From the NCBI RefSeq assembly GCF_008805035.1, contig NZ_CP038018.1, positions 62,001-126,000 of the forward strand: a stretch of DNA of 64,000 bases, in the 5' to 3' direction. Positions 53,567 through 62,863 of this stretch are shown here, in pieces. The stretch's first letter is position 1; each line of letters begins with the position of its first letter. The translations under genes and the position numbers were made by a program. The DNA is from Eikenella exigua (GTDB lineage Bacteria > Pseudomonadota > Gammaproteobacteria > Burkholderiales > Neisseriaceae). The notes under the pieces were generated by a model. The model was not told the DNA's origin and did no database searches. It worked only from the letters and a program-made list of their open reading frames with translations.

Positions 53567-54865
53567 GTGGCTGTAATTAGGAATTTAGCAAGAATGAATG
53601 ATTTGAGAAGACGCCTGTTATTTTTGCTCGGGGCTCTTATCGTCTTTAGGGTAGGGGCTCATATTCCTGTGCCTGGAGTCAATGCCGCAGCACTCGCTAA
53701 TAGTTTTAAGGAAGGTAATGCCGGTATCTTGGGGATGCTTAATCTCTTCTCTGGCGGTTCTTTAGAGAGGTTTAGTATTTTTGCCATAGGAATTATGCCA
53801 TATATTTCAGCATCTATTATTATTCAATTGGTTGCTGAGGTGCTACCATCGTTAAAGGCCTTGAAAAAGGAAGGGGAAGCGGGACGCCGAGCTTTGACCA
53901 AATATACTCGTTGGGGAACTCTGATTGTTGCGATAGTACAAGCATTTACAGCGGCAGCGTTTGTTTATCAGCAACCAGATCTTGTAGTGATTGGACGGTC
54001 AGAGTTCTACATTTCTACAATTACGTGTCTGGTAACCGGAACCATATTCTTGATGTGGCTTGGAGAGCAGATGACTGAGCGTGGTATTGGTAATGGTGTT
54101 TCATTATTAATTACAGCAGGAATTGTGGCTGCTCTCCCTAGCGCGGTTAGTAACTTGTTGAATCTGGCAATTACTGGCGCTAGTGGCTACGGGGCAATTC
54201 TTTTTGTATTGTTCGGTGGGTTGTGCCTGATCTATATAGTTGTTTATATTGAGAGTGCTCAGCGTAAGATTCCTATTCATTATGCGCGTCGACAAATCGG
54301 GAACCGAATTGTACAAGGACAGAAAACCCATTTGCCATTTAAAATAAATATGGCAGGCGTGATTCCTCCAATTTTTGCATCTAGCGTAATTTTATTCCCG
54401 TCTCAAATTATTGGGTGGTTGGATAAAAGAGTGGATGGTAATGTATTTGTTGATTTTATCGCTGCTAATCTTTCCCCAGGTAAATCTTTATATTTGGTAG
54501 TATTTGCAGCGGCCATAATTTTCTTCTGCTATTTTTATACTGCGTTAGTATTTAGCCCAAGAGAAATGGCTGAGAATTTGAAGAAAAGTGGGGCTTTCGT
54601 CCCAGGTATTCGGCCAGGTGAACAAACCTCAAATTATTTGGAAAAAGTGGTTATGCGCCTTACCTTCTTTGGTGCGTTGTATATAACTATTATTTGCTTG
54701 ATTCCAGAGTTTGTTACGGGAGTGCTCGGCATTCCATTTCATTTGGGTGGAACGTCCCTTCTTATTTTGGTTGTTGTTACTATGGACTTTGGTACTCAGG
54801 TTGCTTCCTATCGTATGAATCAGCAGTATGAGCATTTAATGAGGAAAGGTTCAGCTAAGAAGTAA
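53567..54865 (+). CDS. secY: Protein translocase channel SecY
   Basis: 432 residues from GTG 53567; no ATG lies upstream in frame, and the next ATG (codon 10) would remove part of the N-terminal helix. Ten membrane spans form the channel through which SecA moves proteins. GALIVFRVGAHIPVPGVN, GIMPYISASIIIQLV and the plug region are typical. It lies between rplO and infA, the standard place. Confidence 0.95.
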   Translation: MAVIRNLARMNDLRRRLLFLLGALIVFRVGAHIPVPGVNAAALANSFKEGNAGILGMLNLFSGGSLERFSIFAIGIMPYISASIIIQLVAEVLPSLKALKKEGEAGRRALTKYTRWGTLIVAIVQAFTAAAFVYQQPDLVVIGRSEFYISTITCLVTGTIFLMWLGEQMTERGIGNGVSLLITAGIVAALPSAVSNLLNLAITGASGYGAILFVLFGGLCLIYIVVYIESAQRKIPIHYARRQIGNRIVQGQKTHLPFKINMAGVIPPIFASSVILFPSQIIGWLDKRVDGNVFVDFIAANLSPGKSLYLVVFAAAIIFFCYFYTALVFSPREMAENLKKSGAFVPGIRPGEQTSNYLEKVVMRLTFFGALYITIICLIPEFVTGVLGIPFHLGGTSLLILVVVTMDFGTQVASYRMNQQYEHLMRKGSAKK

Positions 54866-54889
54866 TTGTACTATGTAAGTAAAGAGATT

Positions 54890-55108
54890 ATGGCTAAAGA
54901 AGATACTATACAAATGCAGGGCGAGGTATTGGAGACTTTGCCTAATGCGACTTTTAAAATTAAACTGGAAAATGGCCATGAAGTATTAGGACATATTTCT
55001 GGGAAGATGCGAATGCACTATATCCGGATTTCACCTGGTGATAAGGTTACTGTAGAAATGACACCTTATGACTTATCCCGTGCTCGTATCGTTTTTCGAG
55101 CTCGTTAA
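54890..55108 (+). CDS. infA: Translation initiation factor IF-1
   Basis: 72 residues from ATG 54890 (MAKEDTIQMQGEVLETLPNA); an upstream in-frame ATG would add eight residues that the family lacks. Single OB fold that binds the 30S A site. HISGKMRMHYIRISPGDKVT is intact. Between secY and rpmJ as usual in this group. Confidence 0.96.
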   Translation: MAKEDTIQMQGEVLETLPNATFKIKLENGHEVLGHISGKMRMHYIRISPGDKVTVEMTPYDLSRARIVFRAR

Positions 55109-55127
55109 ATCATGAAAAGGAAAATAA

Positions 55128-55241
55128 ATGCGTGTTCAACCATCGGTAAAGAAGATTTGTCGCAATTGCAAGGTTATTCGTCGCAATCGCGTTGTGAGAG
55201 TGATCTGCACAGATCCACGTCATAAACAGCGACAAGGCTAA
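55128..55241 (+). CDS. rpmJ: Ribosomal protein L36 (50S), zinc type
   Basis: 37 residues: MRVQPSVKKICRNCKVIRRN, then RVVRVICTDPRHKQRQG. The zinc ligands C-x2-C, C and H are all present (C+ form). 19 bases after infA with AAAAGGAAAATAA before ATG. Confidence 0.96.
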   Translation: MRVQPSVKKICRNCKVIRRNRVVRVICTDPRHKQRQG

Positions 55242-55300
55242 TTATTTAAAATAAAATATGCTATGCTTGTGTAGCTTTTCGTCTTAAAAGGAAACGAAGA

Positions 55301-55666
55301 ATGGCTCGTGTTGCAGGAGTGAATATTCCTAATAATGCCCATGTTGTAATTGGTTTGCAGGTAATTTATGGTATTGGCGCCAGTCGCGCAAAATTGATTT
55401 GTAATAATGCAGCTATTGCTCCTGATATTAAGGTAAAGGATTTGACAGAGGGGCAGTTAGATGCTTTGCGTGAGCAGGTTGCGCAGTATGAAATTGAAGG
55501 TGATCTGCGTCGTGAAATTACTATGAATATCAAACGACTGGTTGATATGGGTTGTTATCGTGGGTTTCGTCACCGTCGTGGTTTGCCATGTCGTGGGCAG
55601 CGTACTAGGACTAATGCCCGTACTAGAAAAGGTCCTCGTAAGGCAATTGCAGGCAAAAAGGGTTAG
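55301..55666 (+). CDS. rpsM: Ribosomal protein S13 (30S)
   Basis: 121 residues. S13 makes bridges from the 30S head to the 50S and touches P-site tRNA. The C-terminal RGLPCRGQRTRTNARTRKGP is typical. First gene of the alpha-type unit, 59 bases after rpmJ. Confidence 0.97.
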   Translation: MARVAGVNIPNNAHVVIGLQVIYGIGASRAKLICNNAAIAPDIKVKDLTEGQLDALREQVAQYEIEGDLRREITMNIKRLVDMGCYRGFRHRRGLPCRGQRTRTNARTRKGPRKAIAGKKG

Positions 55667-55679
55667 GAGATTAAGTTAA

Positions 55680-56075
55680 ATGGCTAAAGCAACTATAGTT
55701 GCGCGTGCGCGTAAAAAAGTACGGAAAGTAGTGAATGATGGTATTGTCCATATTCATGCCTCTTTTAATAATACTATAATTACCATTACTGATCGACAGG
55801 GTAATGTTCTGTCTTGGGCTACATCTGGTGGTGCAGGGTTTAAAGGATCTCGTAAAAGCACCCCTTTTGCCGCTCAGGTAGCTGCTGAAGCAGCTGGTAA
55901 GGCTGCGCAGGAATATGGTGTGAAAAATTTGGAAGTTCGCATTAAAGGGCCTGGGCCTGGTCGAGAGTCTTCTGTTCGTTCTCTAAATGCTATCGGTTTT
56001 AAGATTGTAAGTATTACCGATGTTACTCCATTGCCTCATAATGGATGTCGTCCACCTAAAAAACGTCGTATTTAA
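55680..56075 (+). CDS. rpsK: Ribosomal protein S11 (30S)
   Basis: 131 residues. Platform protein near the E site and Shine-Dalgarno helix. HIHASFNNTIITITDRQGNV and GVKNLEVRIKGPGPGRESSV are intact. Confidence 0.97.
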   Translation: MAKATIVARARKKVRKVVNDGIVHIHASFNNTIITITDRQGNVLSWATSGGAGFKGSRKSTPFAAQVAAEAAGKAAQEYGVKNLEVRIKGPGPGRESSVRSLNAIGFKIVSITDVTPLPHNGCRPPKKRRI

Positions 56076-56092
56076 TCTGGAGTAATTAACTT

Positions 56093-56713
56093 ATGGCACG
56101 TTATATTGGCCCTAAATGCAAATTAGCTCGTCGTGAAGGTAGCGATCTTTTTTTGAAAAGTGCGCGCCGTCCTATTGAGTCAAAATGTAAACTTGAAAAC
56201 GCTCCTGGTCAGCATGGTGCAAGAAGAGGTCGTTTATCTGACTATGGTATTCAGCTACGTGAGAAACAAAAAATCCGTAGATTATATGGTGTGTTAGAGA
56301 GACAGTTCCGCCGTTATTTTGCTGAATCCTCACGTCGTAGGGGTGCGACTGGCGAGCTGTTGTTGCAGCTGCTTGAGTCACGTTTGGATAACGTGGTATA
56401 TCGCATGGGTTTTGGTTCTACTCGTGCGGAAGCTCGTCAGTTGGTATCCCATAAAGCAATTTTGGTGAATGGCGAAGTAGTTAATATCCCGTCTTTCCAG
56501 GTAAAAGCGGGAGATACTGTCTCTGTGCGGGAAAAAGCTAAAAAACAGGTTCGTATCCAAGAATCATTGCAATTGGCTGCTCAAATTGGCTTGCCAAGCT
56601 GGGTTTCTGTAGATGTCGATAAGCAAGAGGGCGTATTTAGAAATATGCCTGACCGTGCTGACTTGTATAGTGATATTAACGAGCAGTTAGTGGTTGAGTT
56701 TTACTCAAAATAA
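56093..56713 (+). CDS. rpsD: Ribosomal protein S4 (30S)
   Basis: 206 residues. Primary 16S rRNA binder; in E. coli it represses the alpha operon. The S4 RNA-binding domain (RLDNVVYRMGFGSTRAEARQ) is complete. The C-minus form: the N-terminal zinc Cys set is not present. Confidence 0.97.
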   Translation: MARYIGPKCKLARREGSDLFLKSARRPIESKCKLENAPGQHGARRGRLSDYGIQLREKQKIRRLYGVLERQFRRYFAESSRRRGATGELLLQLLESRLDNVVYRMGFGSTRAEARQLVSHKAILVNGEVVNIPSFQVKAGDTVSVREKAKKQVRIQESLQLAAQIGLPSWVSVDVDKQEGVFRNMPDRADLYSDINEQLVVEFYSK

Positions 56714-56743
56714 TTTCATTGGCTCAAAAAAGGGGGCAGTTAA

Positions 56744-57721
56744 ATGCAAAACAGCACCTATGAATTTCTGAAGCCGCGACAGATTGATGTAGATGCTTTG
56801 TCTGCAACGCGTGCAAAAGTTTTTATGGAGCCATTTGAGCGGGGTTTTGGTTATACATTAGGCAATGCGTTGCGCCGTATATTGCTATCATCAATGAATG
56901 GTTTTGCACCTACAGAGGTAGTAATTGACGGTGCACTGCATGAATATTCTACTTTAGATGGTGTTCAGGAAGATGTTGTAGACATATTGCTGAATATTAA
57001 AGGAGTGGTATTCAAGCTTCAGGGACGTGATTCGGTCCAGGTTAGCTTAAATAAATCAGGTAGTGGGGTAGTAACTGCTGCTGATTTGGAATTGCCGCAT
57101 GATGTGGAAGTAATTAATCCAGAACATGTTATTTGCCGCTTGTCTGATAATGGCAAGATTGAACTGACAATTACTGTAGAAAAGGGTCGTGGCTATCAAA
57201 CTGTTAGTAGCAGGGATGATGACCACAAGCAAATTGGCGCTATTCATTTGGATGCCAACTTTTCTCCTGTTCATCGTGTTAGCTTTGAGGTTCAGGCTGC
57301 TCGTGTGGAGCAGCGGACGGACTTGGATTGTTTGGTTTTAGATATTGAAACCAATGGTGCAATTGATCCGGAAGAGGCAGTGCGTCGAGCAGCTCGGATA
57401 CTGATTGATCAAATGTCGGTATTTGCTGACTTGGAAGGGACACCGGTTGAAGAGTCTAAAGAAGAAGCTCCGCATATCGACCCGATTCTGCTACGCCCAG
57501 TAGATGATTTGGAATTGACTGTTCGTTCAGCGAATTGCTTGAAAGCTGAAGATATCTACTATATTGGTGATTTGATTCAGCGAACCGAAACCGAATTGCT
57601 GAAAACCCCGAATCTTGGCAGAAAATCTTTAAACGAGATTAAAGAAGTATTGGCTTCAAAAGGCTTGACCTTGGGCTCAAAATTGGATGTGTGGCCACCT
57701 GTTGGTTTAGATAAGCCTTAA
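56744..57721 (+). CDS. rpoA: RNA polymerase alpha subunit
   Basis: 325 residues. N-terminal dimerisation domain (about 1-235; GYTLGNALRRILLSSMNGFA) that starts polymerase assembly, a flexible linker (EGTPVEESKEEAPHIDP) and a C-terminal domain (about 245-320; SANCLKAEDIYYIGDLIQRT) that contacts UP elements and activators. 30 bases after rpsD. Confidence 0.97.
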   Translation: MQNSTYEFLKPRQIDVDALSATRAKVFMEPFERGFGYTLGNALRRILLSSMNGFAPTEVVIDGALHEYSTLDGVQEDVVDILLNIKGVVFKLQGRDSVQVSLNKSGSGVVTAADLELPHDVEVINPEHVICRLSDNGKIELTITVEKGRGYQTVSSRDDDHKQIGAIHLDANFSPVHRVSFEVQAARVEQRTDLDCLVLDIETNGAIDPEEAVRRAARILIDQMSVFADLEGTPVEESKEEAPHIDPILLRPVDDLELTVRSANCLKAEDIYYIGDLIQRTETELLKTPNLGRKSLNEIKEVLASKGLTLGSKLDVWPPVGLDKP

Positions 57722-57748
57722 TATTTAATTGAAAAGGATAATAAAATT

Positions 57749-58135
57749 ATGCGTCATGGTAATGCCAACCGCAAATTAAACCGCACAAGCAGCCATCGTG
57801 CAGCGATGTTGCGTAATATGGCTAATTCGCTTTTAACCCATGAAACTATTGTAACTACTCTGCCTAAGGCTAAAGAGTTGAGACGAGTAGTAGAGCCTTT
57901 GATTACTTTGGGTAAGAAGCCTTCTTTGGCTAATCGTCGTACTGCCTTTAACAGAACTCGCGACAGAGATGTTGTAGTGAAACTGTTCGATGAGTTGGGT
58001 ACTCGTTTTGCCAGCCGCAATGGTGGTTATGTTCGTATTTTGAAATATGGCTTCCGTAAAGGTGATAATGCGCCGTTAGCATTGGTGCAATTGACCGATT
58101 TGGCCGCTGAAGACTCAAATACTGAGGCTGCATAA
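57749..58135 (+). CDS. rplQ: Ribosomal protein L17 (50S)
   Basis: 128 residues. MRHGNANRKLNRTSSHRAAM and the conserved core are typical; L17 borders the tunnel exit. Last gene of the cluster, followed by a strong terminator. Confidence 0.97.
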   Translation: MRHGNANRKLNRTSSHRAAMLRNMANSLLTHETIVTTLPKAKELRRVVEPLITLGKKPSLANRRTAFNRTRDRDVVVKLFDELGTRFASRNGGYVRILKYGFRKGDNAPLALVQLTDLAAEDSNTEAA

Positions 58136-58158
58136 CTGTTTGATTGAGCTGTTGCTGA

Positions 58159-58198
58159 AAGCTGAATTCTGTGGATTACATAGAATTCGGCTTTTTTA
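58159..58198 (+). terminator. Factor-independent terminator of the ribosomal cluster
   Basis: AAGCTGAATTCT and AGAATTCGGCTT form a long stem (one G-T pair) around an 11-nt loop, followed by six T. Unlike most terminators here it is not made from DUS. Confidence 0.85.
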
Positions 58199-58233
58199 TT
58201 TGTTGGGCTTTGAATTAAGCTTTATATTTGTTC

Positions 58234-58300
58234 CAAATAGGGATGAGACAAGGTGGTAAGTTGCGGACAGCACAGAGGAGTGTGGCAAAGCAAACTAAAT
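58234..58300. repeat. Half of a Correia-like element
   Basis: CAAATAGGGATGAGACAAGG repeats the left end of the element at 14668 almost exactly, and TTGCGGACAGCACAG with GTGTGGCAAAGC follows the Correia order. The right terminal repeat is missing. Confidence 0.55.
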
Positions 58301-58768
58301 TTATATTCTATTTATGTAACAATTAAATGGCCAACTCCTTCTTTCTTCAAAGCTCTCTTCTGAAAGGCGTTGAATCTAATCGTCCCATATTTGGAATCAT
58401 GCACAACTCCGCTACTTTTGCTGAACTTCGGTGCAGCATCCTATCTTGATGGACAGGACACTAATCCCGTTTATTCAGTGCTCTCAATTCTTATGATTGG
58501 CACACTATTTTCAGGCAGCTTTGTTCGTATTCCAGCTGCGGATACTAATCTACCCCCGCAATAGCTATCTGCTACACCTCCTATCCAAGCATCGGTATAA
58601 TCCCTTAAGGTTAGCCAGATCCACCAATCGGCCGGCTAAATACATTCCCAATATAAGGCAGTATAGCAAGCTAATACATAGCCAAGACTAGGCTAATTTG
58701 CTAGCAACCCTGTGTACAAAATGCTTTCCTGCAACCAACACACCAATTATCTAATAAGGATACCCACC
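58301..58768. other. Intergenic region without a clear gene
   Basis: About 470 bases with mixed composition. Short open frames exist but none has a good start or coding look. GGTTAGCC/GGCTAA-type short repeats occur around 58600-58700. Confidence 0.5.
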
Positions 58769-58960
58769 ATGCCCTACCAAGTACAGCTTCCCATCGTTAT
58801 CCCGCCTGCTGATCTGCCTCTACATTGCAGCGGCCCCACGCACGAAGCCTGGGATGGCCAACCGCGTGTATTTTTGCCGATTACCTCCAACGGCAGCATC
58901 GAATGCTCGTATTGTGGCAGCATCTATCAGCTCAACGGCGAAGTAGGTAGGCATCACTAA
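58769..58960 (+). CDS. Zinc-finger domain protein (zf-CHCC type)
   Basis: 63 residues from ATG 58769, preceded by AAGGA. The sequence LPLHCSGPTHEAWDGQPRVF, then LPITSNGSIECSYCGSIYQL has the C...H...CxxC set of the zf-CHCC family, which includes the C-terminal domain of NDUFS6 of complex I and small bacterial proteins of unknown role. All four zinc ligands are present. It precedes waaF by 180 bases. Confidence 0.8.
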   Translation: MPYQVQLPIVIPPADLPLHCSGPTHEAWDGQPRVFLPITSNGSIECSYCGSIYQLNGEVGRHH

Positions 58961-59141
58961 CGCTCTGGTTTTAGTATAGTGGGGCAGTTCGCAACTGTTA
59001 CCGCCTTGGCTCTCTTAGCATTACTACAGGAATCCCTCTATAACGGCATACCAAAGCCGCCAGAGTCTGCCTGAAAAATGTTACGCCGCTGTTCTATAGC
59101 GAACGTTAAATTCATTCGCTATATCCCGCCGATTCCTTGCC

Positions 59142-60197
59142 ATGCCCAAAAATATCCTCATCATCTCTCCTTCTTGGATTGGCGATTGCGTGATGACGCA
59201 GCCGCTTTACCGCCACCTGCACGAATTGCATCCCGGCTGCCGGATTGACATATTTGCGCCCAAGTGGTCGATGGCCGTGTTCGAACGCATGCCCGAAATC
59301 AACCGGATTTTGGAAAACCCCTTCGCTCACGGCGCATTGCGACTGCGCGAGCGTTGGCGGCTGGGCAAGGAGCTGGCGCGGCGCGGCTATGACCAAGTGA
59401 TCGTGTTGCCCGGCTCGTTTAAATCCGCGCTGATTGCCCGTGCCGGCAGCATCGCGCAGCGCACCGGCTATGTGGGCGAGAGCCGCTACCCGCTGCTCAA
59501 CGACATCCGCAAGCTGGATAAGGCTGCGCTGCCGCTGATGGTTGATCGTTACACTGCCTTGGCCTACCCGAAAGGCGTGCCGTTCGAGCAGCGCCCCGGC
59601 GATTTCCCGCGCCTCGCCGTTTCCGCTGCCGCCAGCGAAGCCGCTATGCATGCCCATGGTTTGAGGCACGACCGCCCCGCGGCCGCTTTCTGCCCCGGTG
59701 CGGAATACGGCCCGGCCAAACGCTGGCCGCCACGCCATTTTGCCGCATTGGCCAAACGCTATGCCGCTGAAGGCTATCAGATTTGGTTGTTCGGCTCGGC
59801 CAAAGACCACGAAACCGCCGAAGAAGTACAGCGGCTTTCAGGTAGCCTTTGTACCAATTTGTGTGGACGGACCAGCCTTTCCGAAGCCATCGATTTGCTC
59901 GCCCTTGCGCAAATCGTGGTGTGCAATGACAGCGGCCTGATGCACCTGGCTGCCGCGCTGAATCGCCCGCTGGCTGCCGTGTACGGCTCGTCTAGCCCAG
60001 AGCATACCCCGCCCCTGAGCTTGCATGCGCAGGTGGTGAGCCTGTACCTCGAGTGCAGCCCCTGCTTCAAACGCGAATGCCCGCTGGGCCACACCGACTG
60101 CCTCAACAAGCTCGAGCCGGATTTGGTGTACCAAGCCGGCTGCCGTGCCATCTGCTCCCGCTTCCCCGAACAAACGCCTGAAACTCCAGCAAAATGA
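59142..60197 (+). CDS. waaF: ADP-heptose:LPS heptosyltransferase II
   Basis: 351 residues of glycosyltransferase family 9. Adds the second heptose to the LPS inner core, after WaaA and WaaC. The N-terminal ILIISPSWIGDCVMTQPLYR (with the Asp used as base) and C-terminal CNDSGLMHLAAALNRPLAAV, the ADP-heptose site, are intact; ECSPCFKRECPLGHTDCL near the end is a Cys-rich stretch common in WaaF. The stop overlaps the phrB start by four bases. waaC is not in this window. Confidence 0.94.
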   Translation: MPKNILIISPSWIGDCVMTQPLYRHLHELHPGCRIDIFAPKWSMAVFERMPEINRILENPFAHGALRLRERWRLGKELARRGYDQVIVLPGSFKSALIARAGSIAQRTGYVGESRYPLLNDIRKLDKAALPLMVDRYTALAYPKGVPFEQRPGDFPRLAVSAAASEAAMHAHGLRHDRPAAAFCPGAEYGPAKRWPPRHFAALAKRYAAEGYQIWLFGSAKDHETAEEVQRLSGSLCTNLCGRTSLSEAIDLLALAQIVVCNDSGLMHLAAALNRPLAAVYGSSSPEHTPPLSLHAQVVSLYLECSPCFKRECPLGHTDCLNKLEPDLVYQAGCRAICSRFPEQTPETPAK

Positions 60198-61513
60198 GCG
60201 TACCCACTACCTTAATCTGGTTCCGGCAAGACCTGCGCACCGACGACCAGCCTGCCCTACAAGCCGCCACCCGCACCGGCCGGCTGCTGCTCGGCCTGTA
60301 TGTGTGGCCGAACGACAGTGCACTCACGGCGCGGCGGCGCTATTTTATTTGGCAGAGCCTACGCGATTTGCAGGCGCGGCTGGCCGAATGCGGTATTCCG
60401 CTGCATGTGCGCACAGGCAATCCCGTGCAGGCGGTGGCCGAAACGGCAGCGTATTGCCATGCGGCTGAGGTGGTGTGTGCCGCCAACGGGGCGGGGCAGG
60501 GCGCATTACGCGCCGTGCTGGAAAAGCAGGGCTGCCGGCTGCACGGCGTGGCCGACGGCCTATTACAGCCGCCCTTCCAATTTATCCGTTCGCCGTATTT
60601 CAATGAGCCGGCCTTTGCCGCGTTTCAGGTAGCCTGGCGGGCCGCATGTGCCGAACAATATGCCGCTTGGCAAGCACCGGCCTGGCCGCCGCCGGATTTG
60701 GCCGCGCAGCAGAAAAGGCTACCTGAAAATCTGAAAACTGCCGCGCTGCCTGCCGTCCCCCGTGCCGTGCTCACTATTCCCGGCGGCGAAACCGCAGCCC
60801 AGCGGCAGCTGGCCGAATTTTTGCCGCGTCTGCCGTATTACCCCGTATTGCGTAGCCTGCCCGCCCAACACGGCAGCTCGCAGCTCTCGCCGCATCTTGT
60901 GTTCGGCACGCTGTCGGTACGCCGGGTGTGGGCAGTGGCCGGCAACTCGCCTGATGCTGCTGCCTGGCGCGAAGCTTTGGCCCGGCGCGAATTTTGGCGG
61001 CATTATTTCCGCCAATATCCCGATATGCTGCAGCAAGGCCTGCCCGAACACCGTGCCGCAGCCGGGCAGGCCAACCAAGTGCTGATGGCCGCTTGGCAGC
61101 AAGGCATAACCGGCTACCCGCTGGTTGATGCCGCCATGCGCCTGCTGCGCGACACCGGCTGGCTACCGCACAGCCTGCGCCGTTTCTGTGCCGCCTTTTT
61201 CTGCCGCGTGCTGGGCGGCCGCTGGCAGGATGGTGCCGACTGGTTTGCCCGACAGCTGCTGGATTTCGAGCCTGCCGCCAACAGCGGCAACTGGCAGCTG
61301 GCTGCCGGTTTGGGCGGCAAGCGGGTTGAGCGGCAGCCTTTCAACCCCGTGGTTTGGTCACAAAAGCTCGATCCCGACGGCCAATTCATCCGCCGCCATC
61401 TGCCGCAGTTGGCACACCTCGACAGCCGCCGTATCCATGCCCCGTGGCTGGCCACAGCGGAAGTGAACACCAACGGCTACCCGGCGCCGGTAGTAGATTA
61501 TCGGGCGCGCTAG
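60194..61513 (+). CDS. phrB: Deoxyribodipyrimidine photolyase
   Basis: 439 residues, slightly shorter than E. coli PhrB (472). Repairs cyclobutane pyrimidine dimers with blue light. The N-terminal Rossmann domain (TTLIWFRQDLRTDDQPALQA) binds an antenna; the C-terminal FAD domain has FWRHYFRQYPDML, then PLVDAAMRLLRDTGWLPHSL and QLAAGLGGKRVERQPFNPVV. A conserved Trp set is mostly present. Typical class I ends with ..GGDRSPYFRVFNPV; here it is GGKRVERQPFNPVV, a small deviation. ATGA overlap with waaF shows coupling, an odd pairing. Confidence 0.9.
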   Translation: MSVPTTLIWFRQDLRTDDQPALQAATRTGRLLLGLYVWPNDSALTARRRYFIWQSLRDLQARLAECGIPLHVRTGNPVQAVAETAAYCHAAEVVCAANGAGQGALRAVLEKQGCRLHGVADGLLQPPFQFIRSPYFNEPAFAAFQVAWRAACAEQYAAWQAPAWPPPDLAAQQKRLPENLKTAALPAVPRAVLTIPGGETAAQRQLAEFLPRLPYYPVLRSLPAQHGSSQLSPHLVFGTLSVRRVWAVAGNSPDAAAWREALARREFWRHYFRQYPDMLQQGLPEHRAAAGQANQVLMAAWQQGITGYPLVDAAMRLLRDTGWLPHSLRRFCAAFFCRVLGGRWQDGADWFARQLLDFEPAANSGNWQLAAGLGGKRVERQPFNPVVWSQKLDPDGQFIRRHLPQLAHLDSRRIHAPWLATAEVNTNGYPAPVVDYRAR

Positions 61514-61527
61514 GGCAGGGCGATGAA

Positions 61528-61576
61528 GAGGCTACCTGAAAAACGGTTAACTTCGTTGCCGCTTTCAGGTAGCCTC
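61528..61576. terminator. DUS inverted-repeat terminator of phrB
   Basis: GAGGCTACCTGAAAAA and CTTTCAGGTAGCCTC with a 17-nt loop, 15 bases after phrB. Confidence 0.7.
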
Positions 61577-61645
61577 TAGCTTTGGCGCGAACTTTATGGC
61601 TTTGGCGCTATAATTCCGCCTTTCCACAACCAACGACTGCTTGCC

Positions 61646-62221
61646 ATGTACCGATTGATGAGCGATGCCGCCAACCTGATGCGGCTGCGATTGCGCCCTG
61701 CCGAAGAATACGCCTACTCACTGCCGGATTGCCTGGGCGCGCTAGTGATGGTGGCTGCCGTGAACACAGCGATGCTTTCGCCCGTGCTGACCGGGCAATA
61801 CGGCATGATGGTGTTTGTGTTTTGCCTAAATTTGGTGAAATGGCCGGTGTTTGCCGGCGTGATGACCCGGCTGATGGGCGCACTCGGCGGCCGGCGGCAA
61901 TCCTTGTGGGGCTACACGCTGCTCACCGATGTGCTCACCGTGCCAGCCTTGTTGGTGCTGTATGTGCCTGCTTTGGCGCTGTTGCTGCAAGTTTGGATGG
62001 CTTGGGCGTTTGCCGTGGGTGTGATGGGCTATGCCCGCCTCTGCGGCGTGCGTCTGTGGCAGGTGTTGCTGGGCTATTTTGCTGGTTTCTGTACTTTATT
62101 GGTAACGGCCATGGTCGTTATGGTATTGTTTGCTTCGGCCGGTATCATCAACCAAACGCAATTGGAGCAGAATATGCAGCGCTGGCAGGAGCAGATGAGC
62201 GCGCCACAGCAACAGAAATAA
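61646..62221 (+). CDS. Multi-pass inner-membrane protein of unknown function
   Basis: 191 residues, about five hydrophobic segments (DCLGALVMVAAVNTAML; GMMVFVFCLNLVKWPVFAGV; LLTDVLTVPALLVLYVPALA; VWMAWAFAVGVMGYA; LLGYFAGFCTLLVTAMVVMV). A polar Gln-rich C-terminus (QWQEQ-like QRWQEQMSAPQQQK) follows. The pattern recalls YIP1-like membrane proteins, but the match is too weak for a call. A start at 61646 follows CTTGCC without a strong ribosome site. Confidence 0.65.
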   Translation: MYRLMSDAANLMRLRLRPAEEYAYSLPDCLGALVMVAAVNTAMLSPVLTGQYGMMVFVFCLNLVKWPVFAGVMTRLMGALGGRRQSLWGYTLLTDVLTVPALLVLYVPALALLLQVWMAWAFAVGVMGYARLCGVRLWQVLLGYFAGFCTLLVTAMVVMVLFASAGIINQTQLEQNMQRWQEQMSAPQQQK

Positions 62222-62241
62222 ACGGCTGCTTGAGCATATGG

Positions 62242-62277
62242 AAAGGCTACCTGAAAACAAATTTTCAGGTAGCCCTT
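62242..62277. terminator. DUS inverted-repeat terminator
   Basis: AAAGGCTACCTGAAAA and TTTTCAGGTAGCCCTTT. It lies between convergent genes and can serve both. Confidence 0.75.
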
Positions 62278-62299
62278 TGCTTGCACAGGTATATGCTGC

Positions 62300-62806
62300 T
62301 TAACGGCCGTCTATCCGGCGTATGGCGGCATCCACTTTGGCGCGGCGCTCGGTTTCCTTGGCGCGGGTTTGGTGCAGCAGTTCTGTAGCGGAGATGCCGC
62401 GTTTGGGGGCTTCTGCAGCGGCGTATTCGGCCATTTTGCTGTCGAGATAGGTTTCAATCTCGCGGCGCAGACGGGCGCGTTCGACTCGGCTCTCGGCGCA
62501 CAGTTTGCCCAAATCAGCGTTGGTGGGGCGGGCCGTATGGCTTTGATTTGGAGATTGCCTAGCTTGCTGGCGGCATTGATCCACTTTGGGGTGGTTAAAC
62601 AGCAGTATCATGGATAAATCGTTGAAATAGCTTGATGCTTCCGGGCTTTCCCGATAACAGAGCGTGCCGTTGGCCAAGGTGTTGGTATCTTTAATTAGCT
62701 GCTCGCACTCGGCAGCCAGTGAGGCATGGTCGGTGCCTGGCCGGGTTTGAGCAAAGGCAGGCACGGCGAAGGAGGCCAGTAGCAGGAGGGCGAGGGATTT
62801 TTTCAT
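62300..62806 (-). CDS. Exported protein of unknown function
   Basis: 168 residues with a clear Sec signal peptide (MKKSLALLLLASFAVPAFAQ, cut after AFA). The mature part has four Cys in its first two thirds (AAECEQ, TLCYRE, DQCRQQ, KLCAES), probably two disulphides, and a charged helical C-terminus (RARLRREIETYLDSKMAEYA). Likely periplasmic. No family recognised. Confidence 0.75.
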   Translation of the reverse strand: MKKSLALLLLASFAVPAFAQTRPGTDHASLAAECEQLIKDTNTLANGTLCYRESPEASSYFNDLSMILLFNHPKVDQCRQQARQSPNQSHTARPTNADLGKLCAESRVERARLRREIETYLDSKMAEYAAAEAPKRGISATELLHQTRAKETERRAKVDAAIRRIDGR

Positions 62807-62863
62807 AATATTGATTCCTCTAGCAGAGTTGCTTCAGCAAGAAACGGCAGTAGAATGTATCAG

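Noticed and set aside
58370..58691. Two overlapping 64-codon open frames after the ribosomal cluster
   Set aside because: No usable starts, unusual composition and overlap in two frames; probably chance.
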